Positions 36,619 through 44,801 of a DNA stretch of 64,000 nucleotides are shown here, in pieces. This DNA comes from Massilia oculi (lineage in GTDB: Bacteria; Pseudomonadota; Gammaproteobacteria; Burkholderiales; Burkholderiaceae_D), in the NCBI RefSeq assembly GCF_003143515.1, contig NZ_CP029343.1, positions 2,294,001-2,358,000 on the forward strand, in the 5' to 3' direction. Below the pieces are notes generated by a model. That model searched no databases, was not told the origin of the DNA, and saw only the letters and a list, made by a program, of their open reading frames with translations. The translations under genes and the position numbers were made by a program. The first letter of the stretch is position 1; the number at the start of each line of letters is the position of its first letter.

Positions 36619-36635
36619 ATGAAGCGTATCTTAAG
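36619..36635 (-). promoter_or_regulatory. PmrA/QseB-type box upstream of the response regulator
   Basis: On the minus strand CTTAAG-ATACG-CTTCAT fits YTTAAK-N5-YTTAAK with one mismatch in the second half. It lies about 71 bp before the regulator ATG and overlaps the 3' end of the neighbouring DUF2945 gene. Confidence 0.5.
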
Positions 36636-36840
36636 CCTTCTTCAGCGATCCCGGCTTGTGCGCCGCCTCGGCGCCGGTCTTGTCGCTTTCCACGAGGTAT
36701 TCGGGGTTGTCCTTCGATGCCGCCACGTGATGACTCTTGATGTCGGTCGGCGCGGTCAGCTTTTTCTTGACCTTGCCCGTGACCGTGCCTTGCGACGACT
36801 TCCATTGCACCTTGTCGCCCGCCTTGAATGCCTGCGTCAT
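36631..36840 (-). CDS. DUF2945 family protein (hypervirulence-associated TUDOR domain)
   Basis: 69 residues from the ATG at 36840 with GGAGG 5-6 nt upstream; longer in-frame starts lack a site. FKAGDKVQWKSSQGTVTGKV, then KVKKKLTAPTDIKSHHVAAS and NPEYLVESDKTG, are the DUF2945 signature. This is a small SH3/TUDOR-like cytosolic protein, and the function is not established. It ends in a lysine tail. Confidence 0.88.
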   Translation of the reverse strand: MTQAFKAGDKVQWKSSQGTVTGKVKKKLTAPTDIKSHHVAASKDNPEYLVESDKTGAEAAHKPGSLKKA

Positions 36841-37054
36841 GCCCCACCTCCGAAGTGACTGGATGAAGCGGCATTTCACCATACATCCGAAACCCGCACG
36901 CGACGCCAGCGGGACAAACCGGCGACAGGCCGCCGAACGGGCAAGATATTTTAATTCCGTAAAGACATGATTCTTAAGGCAAAAAATGTAGAATGCGCCG
37001 TCCGGCCCCCGTCGAGACGGGACGGCCATCTTCCTCCTTCACCTGGACCCACGA

Positions 37055-38299
37055 ATGCAGAATGCTACCCCGCTGGTCACCAACGATGCCGTCGTCCTCG
37101 GCATGCTGGCCGTCATCCTCGGCGCCGTCTTCTGGAGCGCGTCGCGCAAATCCGGTTTCTGGCACAAGTTCTATACCTACGTGCCGGCCCTGCTGCTGTG
37201 CTACCTGATCCCGGCGCTGCTCAACACCGCCGGCATCATCGACGGCAATGCCTCGGGCCTGTACCCGATGGCGCGCGACTACCTGCTGCCGACCGCGCTG
37301 ATCCTGCTGTGCGTGGCGATCGACTTCGGCGCCGTGCTGCGGCTCGGCCCCAAGGCCGTCATCATGTTTCTGACCGGCACCGTTGGCGTGATGCTTGGCG
37401 CGATCGTGTCCTTCACGGCAATGGGCTTCATCCATCCCGAGACCGTGAGCGGCGAGACCTGGCGCGGCATGACCACGGTGGCCGGTTCCTGGATCGGCGG
37501 CGGCGCCAACCAGGCCGCGATGAAGGAAGTGTTCGAGGTCGAAGCCACCCAGTTCGGCCAGTTCGTGGCGGTCGACGTGCTGGTCGCCAACGTCTGGATG
37601 GCCGTGCTGCTGTTCCTGGCCAGCCGCGCCCAGGCCTTCGACCGCTGGACCGGCGCCGACCTCTCGGCCATCAACGCGCTCAAGGAAAAGATCGAGCATT
37701 ACCAGGCCGAGCACGCGCGCATCCCAACGCTGACCGACGTGATGGTGGTGCTGGCCGTGGGCCTGGGCGCGACCGGCCTGTCGCATGCGCTGACCGGCCC
37801 CACCGTCGCCTGGATCGCGAGCCTGCCGGCCGAATGGCGCCTGCAGGACTACAGCCTGACCTCGAGCTTCTTCTGGCTCGTGGTGTATGCCACCACCTTC
37901 GGCCTGCTGCTGAGCTTTACGCGGGCGCGCAAGCTGGAAGGCGCCGGCGCCTCGACCATCGGCTCGGCCATGCTGTACATCCTGGTGGCGACCATCGGCA
38001 TGCACATGGACCTGAACGCCCTGCTCGACCGCCCATGGCTGTTCCTGCTGGGCCTGATCTGGATCGCGGTGCACGGCGGCCTGATGCTGCTGGTGGCCAA
38101 GCTGATCCGGGCGCCGCTGTTCTTCATGGCGGTCGGCTCGCAGGCCAATATCGGCGGCGCCGCCTCGGCGCCGGTGATCGCCAGCGCCTTCCACCCGGCG
38201 CTGGCCCCGGTCGGGGTGCTGCTGGCGGTGCTGGGCTACGCGCTGGGCACCTACTGCGCCTACATCACTGGCTTGCTGCTACGCGCGCTGGCCACGTAA
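37055..38299 (+). CDS. DUF819 family membrane protein
   Basis: 414 residues with about 10-12 membrane segments. The conserved GSWIGGGANQAAMKEVFEV and, in the second half, GSQANIGGAASAPVIASAFHP are the paired motifs of the DUF819 (YjcL-like) family, predicted inner-membrane transporters with an inverted-repeat fold. Substrate unknown. Starts at the ATG at 37055; a weak CTCC/ACCTGG stretch precedes it, so the start is fairly but not fully sure. Convergent with the BCCT gene. Confidence 0.88.
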   Translation: MQNATPLVTNDAVVLGMLAVILGAVFWSASRKSGFWHKFYTYVPALLLCYLIPALLNTAGIIDGNASGLYPMARDYLLPTALILLCVAIDFGAVLRLGPKAVIMFLTGTVGVMLGAIVSFTAMGFIHPETVSGETWRGMTTVAGSWIGGGANQAAMKEVFEVEATQFGQFVAVDVLVANVWMAVLLFLASRAQAFDRWTGADLSAINALKEKIEHYQAEHARIPTLTDVMVVLAVGLGATGLSHALTGPTVAWIASLPAEWRLQDYSLTSSFFWLVVYATTFGLLLSFTRARKLEGAGASTIGSAMLYILVATIGMHMDLNALLDRPWLFLLGLIWIAVHGGLMLLVAKLIRAPLFFMAVGSQANIGGAASAPVIASAFHPALAPVGVLLAVLGYALGTYCAYITGLLLRALAT

Positions 38300-38306
38300 G
38301 ACTGTC

Positions 38307-38332
38307 GCGCGCCCCGTCCAGGGGCGCGCTTT
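38307..38332. terminator. Terminator hairpin between convergent genes
   Basis: Stem GCGCGCCCC (38307-38315) / GGGGCGCGC (38321-38329), 5-nt loop, then TTTCCTT. It serves the DUF819 gene and possibly the BCCT gene. Confidence 0.75.
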
Positions 38333-38339
38333 CCTTCCC

Positions 38340-39857
38340 TTATTTTTCGACCATCTGGCGCATGCGCCGGCGCAATTCGCGCTCGCGCTTCTCGTGCGCC
38401 GTCCAGTCCTCGCACACGGCGCGGTAGAGCGAGACCAGCATCAGGATGATCACCAGCGAGAACGGCACCGCGAACACGATGGTGGCCGTCTGCAGCGCCT
38501 TCAGGCCGCCCGCCAGCAGCAGGCTGATCGCCATGCCGGCGATCAGGCCGCCCCACAGCAGCTTGGTCTTCGTGGACGGGTTCGGATTGCCGCCGCTGCT
38601 CATCATGCCCAGCACCAGCACCGCCGAGTCGCCCGAGGTGACGAAGAACACCAGCACCAGCACCGTGGCCACGGCCGACATGATCAAGCCCAGCGGCAGC
38701 GCGTCGAACATGGCGAACAGCGCGGTCGAGGTGTCGGCGCGCACCGCGTTCGAGATCGGGATCTGCTGCCAGATCTCCATGTGCAGCGCGGTGCCGCCGA
38801 AGATCGAGAACCACAGGAAGGCGGCCAGGGTCGGCGCCAGCATGGTGCCGATGATGAACTCGCGGATCGTGCGGCCACGCGAGACGCGCGCGATGAACAG
38901 GCCAACGAACGGCGACCACGAGATCCACCAGGCCCAGTAGAAGATGGTCCAGCTGCCGACCCAGTTGCTGTCGCGGAACGGCGTAGCGCGCAGGCTCATG
39001 CGCACGAATTCGGTCACGTAGCTGCCCAGGGTGCTGGTGAAGGTGTCGATGATCGCCACCGTCGGGCCGACCAGGAACACCACCAGGGCCAGCAGGCCCG
39101 CCACGGTCATGTTGATGTTGGACAGGATCTTGACGCCGCGCGTCACGCCAGTGACCGCCGACGTCAGGAACAGGGCGGTGGCGACCAGGATGATGCCGAT
39201 CTGCGCGTACTCGCTGATGACGAGGCCGAACACGGTGTTCATGCCGCTGTTGATCTGCATGGCGCCAAGACCGAGCGATGCGGCCACGCCGAAGGCGGTG
39301 GCCACCACCGCCAGCCCGTTGAACAGGCCGCCCAGGCGCTTGACGATCGGCCACGGCAGGGCTCCGGTCGCGGTGCTGACCAGGGCGTCGCCGCCGCGCC
39401 GGTACTGGAAGAAGGCGATCGCCAGCGCCACCGCGCTGTAGACGGCCCACGGGTGGATGCCCCAGTGGAAGAAGGTGTAGCGCATCGCCACCCCCGCCGC
39501 TTCCGGCGTGGCGGACACGGTGCCCGGCGGCGCGTCGATGTAGTGCGAGATCGGCTCGGCCACGCCGAAGAACACCAGGCCGATGCCCATGCCGGCGGCG
39601 AACAGCATCGAGAACCAGCTGCCGATCGAGAACTCGGGCTCGTCGTCCTCGTCGCCCAGCTTGAGGTTGCCGTAGCGGCTGAAGGCCATGAATAGGGCGA
39701 ATGCCACCAGGCCCAGCACCACCCAGAGGTAGAACCAGCCGAAGTTGCGGGTCACGGATGCGAGGACGGTGTCGAACACCGCCCCCATGCTGTCAGGAGC
39801 GATCACGCCCCATAAAACGATGGCAAGGATAAAACCCGCCGAAAGTGCTGTCTGCAT
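38340..39857 (-). CDS. BCCT family betaine/choline/carnitine transporter
   Basis: 505 residues from the ATG at 39857, with GGGAGA 4-5 nt upstream; an in-frame ATG 21 nt earlier lacks a site. Twelve membrane segments expected. Family hallmarks: GMGIGLVFFGVAEPISHY, and YWAWWISWSPFVGLFIARVSRGRTIREF, the aromatic-rich TM8 that forms the substrate site. It imports compatible solutes such as glycine betaine, or choline, with Na+ or H+. Charged C-terminal tail (HEKRERELRRRMR), a candidate osmosensing element. This fits with trehalose synthesis nearby as a second osmoprotection route. Confidence 0.92.
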   Translation of the reverse strand: MQTALSAGFILAIVLWGVIAPDSMGAVFDTVLASVTRNFGWFYLWVVLGLVAFALFMAFSRYGNLKLGDEDDEPEFSIGSWFSMLFAAGMGIGLVFFGVAEPISHYIDAPPGTVSATPEAAGVAMRYTFFHWGIHPWAVYSAVALAIAFFQYRRGGDALVSTATGALPWPIVKRLGGLFNGLAVVATAFGVAASLGLGAMQINSGMNTVFGLVISEYAQIGIILVATALFLTSAVTGVTRGVKILSNINMTVAGLLALVVFLVGPTVAIIDTFTSTLGSYVTEFVRMSLRATPFRDSNWVGSWTIFYWAWWISWSPFVGLFIARVSRGRTIREFIIGTMLAPTLAAFLWFSIFGGTALHMEIWQQIPISNAVRADTSTALFAMFDALPLGLIMSAVATVLVLVFFVTSGDSAVLVLGMMSSGGNPNPSTKTKLLWGGLIAGMAISLLLAGGLKALQTATIVFAVPFSLVIILMLVSLYRAVCEDWTAHEKRERELRRRMRQMVEK

Positions 39858-39920
39858 GTTTTCTCCCATGGACACCAACCTGCGTCGGAGTCTTATGTTT
39901 TAAATAATTTATCATTGTAA

Positions 39921-39933
39921 GTGATTTAATCAC
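39921..39933. promoter_or_regulatory. Palindrome upstream of the BCCT gene
   Basis: GTGATT-T-AATCAC, perfect 6-bp arms with one central base, 63 bp before the BCCT start in an AT-rich stretch. It is too tight for a CRP or FNR site; it could be an operator. Confidence 0.3.
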
Positions 39934-40099
39934 ATGTACGTCGCTGCAGGACTTCTCGCGTCCCCACGAATCTTATACTTTTTATATGAAAACGCATGTA
40001 CCCTTGCGCGAGCTCAGACTGTTGTCATGAGTACACACAGTTCGCCATGAAGGACGGTTTGGCCGCATAATTGATCCGGTCTTGTAATGACGTCATGCG

Positions 40100-41068
40100 A
40101 TGCCCGCTCCCGCTCTTTCCACCGCATCTCCCACGCCACGCGCGCGCGTGGATTCGCCGCTCGCCGGTCGGGCGGCCGCGCGTGACTCGCGCCTGTACGA
40201 GGTAATGGACCTGATGCTCGATTCGGTCGGCGACCCGCTGGCCCTGGGCAGCCTGGCCGCCTCGGCCAGCTATTCGAGCTACCACTTCGACCGCATCTTC
40301 CGCGAACTCACCGGCTTTTCGGCGGTGGAGTACCAGCGCAAGCGCCGCCTGCGCCGCGCCGCCCACCTGTTGCGCCACGAGCCGGACGTGCCGGTCGGGC
40401 GCATCGCCCAGGATTGCGGCTTTCCGTCCAACGCGGCCTTTGCCAAGGCCTTCCGCCAGCAGTTCGCGATGTCGGCCAAGGAATGGCGCGAAGGCGGCTG
40501 GCGCGCCTACATGGACGCCCAGGTGGGGCGCGAGAGCGACGTCAGTTTCTTCGTGGCTGAACCGGACAACCTGGCGGCGCTGCAGGCGCCCTACTGCCCG
40601 CCCGAACCCGGCAGCGTCGCCGCCCGCGTCACGGTGCGCAGCCTCCCCGGCATCAAGCTGCGCTACCAGCGCTTCTTCGGCCAGTCGGGCGCCGCGCTGT
40701 CGCTGGCGTGCAACGCCTTCATCTGCGAACGCGAACGCTCCAGCCTGGCGAGCGGCGCGTCCTGGTATGGGGTATTCGACGAGGATCCCGGATTCACGGG
40801 CGAGCGCGAATACTGTTACGACTTCGGCTTCGCCGCCCATGCGCCGGACGACGACCCGGCGCTTGGAATGCGGGTGCTGCCGGCCGGTAGCTACGCCTGC
40901 CTCGACTTCGATGGCGAATGGCCGCGCTTTCGGGCGATGTACGAGGACTGGCTCGAGCGCCAGGCCGTATGGCGGCTGGACGCCACCCGCCCGCACATCC
41001 AGAAGGTCGAACGCGACGGCGCCGGGCGCTGGCGCGGCTGGCTGGCCCTGCCGGTCAAGAAGCGTTAG
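40100..41068 (+). CDS. AraC-family regulator with C-terminal GyrI-like effector domain
   Basis: 322 residues. The DNA-binding domain lies at about 30-125: two helix-turn-helix units with SYHFDRIFRELTGFSAVEY and VGRIAQDCGFPSNAAFAKAFRQQFAMSAKEWR, the AraC signature. Residues 170-320 are a GyrI/SOUL-type small-molecule domain (LPGIKLRYQRFFG, LPAGSYACLDFDGEW). This domain order is typical of Rob/BmrR-like multidrug or stress regulators. Divergent from BCCT and convergent with the MFS gene; its target is not evident. Confidence 0.9.
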   Translation: MPAPALSTASPTPRARVDSPLAGRAAARDSRLYEVMDLMLDSVGDPLALGSLAASASYSSYHFDRIFRELTGFSAVEYQRKRRLRRAAHLLRHEPDVPVGRIAQDCGFPSNAAFAKAFRQQFAMSAKEWREGGWRAYMDAQVGRESDVSFFVAEPDNLAALQAPYCPPEPGSVAARVTVRSLPGIKLRYQRFFGQSGAALSLACNAFICERERSSLASGASWYGVFDEDPGFTGEREYCYDFGFAAHAPDDDPALGMRVLPAGSYACLDFDGEWPRFRAMYEDWLERQAVWRLDATRPHIQKVERDGAGRWRGWLALPVKKR

Positions 41069-41071
41069 AAC

Positions 41072-42352
41072 CTATTCCGGCGCGATCCGCATGAAGCGGC
41101 TCAGCACCAGCACCGGCACGCTGGCCAGCAGCACCCACAGGAAGAAGTCGCGGTAACCCAGCGCCTGCTGGATGTCGCCGCTGATCGTGCGGAACAGCAC
41201 GAAGCCCAGCTGCATGAAGCCGGTGCCCAGCGCGTAGTGGGCCGCCTGGTAGCGGCCGCTGGCCACCACCTGCATGATGAACAGGATCACGCCGACAAAG
41301 CCGAAGCCGTAGCCGAACATCTCGATGCCCAGCAGGCCGACGATCAGCGCCATCGATTCGGGCTGGGCATGGCTCAGGTACCAGAAGGCGGCGTTGGGCA
41401 GGTTCATCGCCAGGATCAGGATCGGCAGCGCGCGCTTGAGGCTCAGCCAGGCCGTGAAATAGCCGCCGGCGATGCTGCCCACCAGGAAGGCGGCGGTGCC
41501 GACCGTGCCGTAGGCCCAGCCCACTTCGGCGGTGGTGAGCCCGAGGCCGCCGACCTCGCGCGCATCGCGCAGGAACAGCGGGCCGATCGACTGGATCTGC
41601 CCTTCGCCGGCGCGGAACAGGATGATGAAGAGGATCGCCGCCAGAATCCCCGGCTTGGCGAAGAAGGTCTTGATCACGTCTACCAGCGTATCCCTGATGG
41701 CGCCGAGATTCCGCGCCGCGCCCCCCACCTTCGGCGTGGCCGGCAGCGCGCGCACGTGGTACAGCCCAAGCAGCGCCATCAGCCCGCCCAGCAACAGGAA
41801 CACCGTGGTCCAGGCGGCCTCGATGCCGAAGCGCTGTTCCAGCGCCCCGGCCAGGATCAGCAGTCCACCGAGCGAGATGAACTTGGCCGCATTGAAGAAG
41901 GCGCCCTGCCAGCCGGCATACGCGGCCTGCTCGCGCGCATCGAGGCTGGCGATATAGATGCCGTCGGCCACGATGTCGTGGGTGCTGGAGGCCAGCGAGA
42001 CGATCGCCAGCAGTGCGATGGACAGGACAAACCACATCGGCAGCTGCAGCGCCAGCGCCACCAGCGCCAGGCAGGCGCCGCCGATCAGCTGGCAGGCGAC
42101 CACCGCCAGGCGCCGGCTGGGGGCGAGCTCCATGAACGGACTCCACAGCGCCTTGAAGGCCCAGGCCAGGCCCAATAAACCGGTCCAGCGCGCGATCTGG
42201 TCGTTCGGCACGCCCATGCTCTTGAGCATCTGGCCCGCCACCAGCGCCACCGCATAGAACGGCAGGCCCTGGGCCAGGTACAGGGTCGGTACCCAGGACA
42301 GCGGATGGCGGCGTTCGATCTTGGCGACAGGAGCGTCGTTCATCGCGGTCAT
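41072..42352 (-). CDS. MFS transporter, AmpG-like (amino-sugar/muropeptide permease)
   Basis: 426 residues with about 12 membrane segments. LSWVPTLYLAQGLPFYAVALVAGQMLKSMG at the start and GLLGLAWAFKALWSPFMEL resemble AmpG-type permeases that import GlcNAc-anhydroMurNAc or chito-oligosaccharides. It is translationally coupled to the GH20 gene (ATGA overlap). In this cluster it most likely imports chitobiose or similar GlcNAc oligomers into the cytoplasm. Confidence 0.87.
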   Translation of the reverse strand: MTAMNDAPVAKIERRHPLSWVPTLYLAQGLPFYAVALVAGQMLKSMGVPNDQIARWTGLLGLAWAFKALWSPFMELAPSRRLAVVACQLIGGACLALVALALQLPMWFVLSIALLAIVSLASSTHDIVADGIYIASLDAREQAAYAGWQGAFFNAAKFISLGGLLILAGALEQRFGIEAAWTTVFLLLGGLMALLGLYHVRALPATPKVGGAARNLGAIRDTLVDVIKTFFAKPGILAAILFIILFRAGEGQIQSIGPLFLRDAREVGGLGLTTAEVGWAYGTVGTAAFLVGSIAGGYFTAWLSLKRALPILILAMNLPNAAFWYLSHAQPESMALIVGLLGIEMFGYGFGFVGVILFIMQVVASGRYQAAHYALGTGFMQLGFVLFRTISGDIQQALGYRDFFLWVLLASVPVLVLSRFMRIAPE

Positions 42353-44751
42353 GGCAATTCCAGGTTCAGGGTGACGATGCGGCTGGCGCGTCCACGGGTG
42401 TCGACGCTGGCCAGCTTCACGATGCGGGTGCCGGCCAGCGCTACCTGCGCCGTGTAGCGCGGGCTGTGGGCGCCGGGATCGCTGCCATCCAGAGTGTAAT
42501 GCACGGCCAGGCCCGGCAGGGCGATATTCGCATGCAGCCGCCCCTCCTTGACCACCGCGCCGGGCGGCGGCAGGCGGTAGGCCCAGGGCTGAGGCTGGCG
42601 GTCCAGGCGCGGCAGCTCGCGCTGGCCGAGACGGTTGGCGAACTCGTTCCAGTCGGCGGCCAGTTCATCGGGATGCTTCCAGCCCGGATCCGCGCTCCAG
42701 GCCCGCTCGGCCAGGCCGATCAGGCGCGGCAGCGCCAGGTACTCGACCCGCTCGCGCGAACGCGCATTTTCTCCCCACAGCTGCCCCTGCAAGCCCTTGA
42801 TGCGCCCGCGGCCGGCCGGGTCGAGCGGCGCCAGGGCCGCCAACCGTTCCGGCGCGGGCGCACGGCCCATTGCGTCATGCTGAGGCAGCAGCGGCGCATC
42901 GAGGGGAACCATGCCGAACGGCTCGCGCGTATCGACGAAGCCGGCCCAGTAATAGCCCGGTTCCTGCGGATGCTTGGCGTAGGCGAAATCGAAGTACAGG
43001 CTGGCGGCGCTGGACAGCACCACCACATGGCCGGCATTGGCCAGGCGGTTGGCGCAGTCTTCCTGGCCCGACCCCCAGCCGTTGTTCCAGACATAGACGT
43101 CTTCTGCCTGCCCAGCGCCGTTCGAGGCCAGCGCGGTCTCTTCCCAGCCGCTGAAGGCGATGCCGTGGCGCGCCAGGATCGCGCGGCAGCGCGCCTGGAA
43201 GTCGTCGCGCAACTGGCGCGCTTCCAGCCAGCCGTGTTCGCGCATGCGCGCCTGGCAGGCCGGTGAGCCGAGCCAGGCGCCGACCGGCACCTCGTCGCCG
43301 CCGGTGTGCAGCACGCGCAAGGGCGCGCCGGCTTGCCGGTACAGCGTTGCGACTTCGGCGACCACGGTGTCGATGAAGCGGTCGACCGAGGGCAGCGCGA
43401 TGCACATCACGTTGTCGTGCCAGAGCTGCACCGACTCGTAGCTTGATGCGTCGACCGGATCGCTGAGCAGGTATTCTTCGGCGCCGGCGACATCGCCCGC
43501 CGCGATCAGGCACGCATGGCGCACCCGCATCGCCTCGACCGCCGCGCGCGCGTGGCCCGGCATATTGAATTCGGGGATCACCTCGATGTGCAGGCGCTGC
43601 GCGTGGCGCAGGATGGCCACGAATTCGTCGGCGGTATAGAAGCCGCTGCCGGCGGACGAATGCGTGTCGGCGCCGGACCCGAACGACGGCGGCAGGCAGG
43701 GCGGTTCGCCCGGCGCGGGAACGCCGCGCCGGGCGCCGACCTCGGTCAGCTCGGGCAGCGCGGCGATCGCCAGGCGCCAGCCCTCGTCGTCGGTCAGGTG
43801 GAAGTGGAAGCGATTGAGTTTATAGCTCGCCATGCAGTCGAGCAGGCGCAGCACCGTGTCGACGCTGGAAAAGTGGCGCGCCACGTCGAGCATCATGCCG
43901 CGGTAGGCGAAGCGCGGCGCATCCAGGACCTTCCCGCATGGCAGCGTGCCGTCTTGCGCCAGGAGCTGGGCCAGGCTTTGCAGCCCGTTGAACACGCCGT
44001 GCGCGTCGGCGCCACGCACCAGCACGCGCTCCGGCGCGATCTCCAGGTCGTAGGCTTCGGGCGCCATGGCGGGATCGGTCTCCAGCAGGACGCGCGCGCC
44101 GCCTCCTGCCTCGGGCAGCGTGGCCAGGAGCGCGCGCAGGAATGCCGACTCGTTGTCGAGGTCGGCGCCGCTGTGGATAGGGGTCGAGCGTTGGAGCACA
44201 CAGCTGCGCGCATCGAAGCACGCCATGCGCGGACGCGGCGTGATGCGGCCGACCTGGTCCTCGCTCAACAGCGACAGGCGCGCATTCTGCGCATGCCGCC
44301 ACTTGGCATCGGCCGTCGGCAGCAGGTCGCCGCGCATGCGGTGGCGCTGCTCGGGCAGAACGAAAGGCGCGATCTCCGGGTCGCCCAGGTCGAACGCCCT
44401 CCCCGCCGCATCCAGCAGATAGAAGCCCAAAGGCGCATCGGTGATGCTGATCGCCCAGTGCAGCGATTCGTAGACGATCGTGTGCGTTTGTCCCGGCAGC
44501 CAGGCGTCGCCGCACGGCATGCGCAGGCTGAACAGATCTCCGTTCAGGTGCGCGGCCTGGAAGCCGGCGCTGACGGTCTCGGGCAGGATCTTGCGGCAGG
44601 TGTTGAAGCACAGGGTCCAGCCGGGCGCAATCGCCTCGGGACCGTCGTTGCGCAGCGTGAGACGCGCGGTGAACGCGTCGTCGCGCGTGAAGTTGGAGAG
44701 GCATTCCCAGGCGATCGCGATCGCCGGGCCGCCGTCTGGTCGGTACGTCAT
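42349..44751 (-). CDS. Beta-N-acetylhexosaminidase (GH20)
   Basis: 800 residues. An N-terminal carbohydrate-binding CHB_HEX-like domain (about 1-150) is followed by the GH20b domain, then the TIM barrel with YRGMMLDVARHFSSVDTVLRLLD, and HTGGDE with the catalytic pair D486-E487. The C-terminal about 85 residues (HYTLDGSDPGAHSPRYT) form the CHB_HEX_C domain. It releases terminal GlcNAc or GalNAc from oligosaccharides. No signal peptide is visible at the N-terminus (MTYRPDGGPAIAIAWE), so it may be cytosolic, acting after import by the downstream permease. 50 bp after the TonB receptor gene. Confidence 0.93.
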   Translation of the reverse strand: MTYRPDGGPAIAIAWECLSNFTRDDAFTARLTLRNDGPEAIAPGWTLCFNTCRKILPETVSAGFQAAHLNGDLFSLRMPCGDAWLPGQTHTIVYESLHWAISITDAPLGFYLLDAAGRAFDLGDPEIAPFVLPEQRHRMRGDLLPTADAKWRHAQNARLSLLSEDQVGRITPRPRMACFDARSCVLQRSTPIHSGADLDNESAFLRALLATLPEAGGGARVLLETDPAMAPEAYDLEIAPERVLVRGADAHGVFNGLQSLAQLLAQDGTLPCGKVLDAPRFAYRGMMLDVARHFSSVDTVLRLLDCMASYKLNRFHFHLTDDEGWRLAIAALPELTEVGARRGVPAPGEPPCLPPSFGSGADTHSSAGSGFYTADEFVAILRHAQRLHIEVIPEFNMPGHARAAVEAMRVRHACLIAAGDVAGAEEYLLSDPVDASSYESVQLWHDNVMCIALPSVDRFIDTVVAEVATLYRQAGAPLRVLHTGGDEVPVGAWLGSPACQARMREHGWLEARQLRDDFQARCRAILARHGIAFSGWEETALASNGAGQAEDVYVWNNGWGSGQEDCANRLANAGHVVVLSSAASLYFDFAYAKHPQEPGYYWAGFVDTREPFGMVPLDAPLLPQHDAMGRAPAPERLAALAPLDPAGRGRIKGLQGQLWGENARSRERVEYLALPRLIGLAERAWSADPGWKHPDELAADWNEFANRLGQRELPRLDRQPQPWAYRLPPPGAVVKEGRLHANIALPGLAVHYTLDGSDPGAHSPRYTAQVALAGTRIVKLASVDTRGRASRIVTLNLELP

Positions 44752-44801
44752 GGGATGTATTCCAGGTTGGGGAGGCGCATGCGGCGCCTCCCCTTGGTGA
44801 C

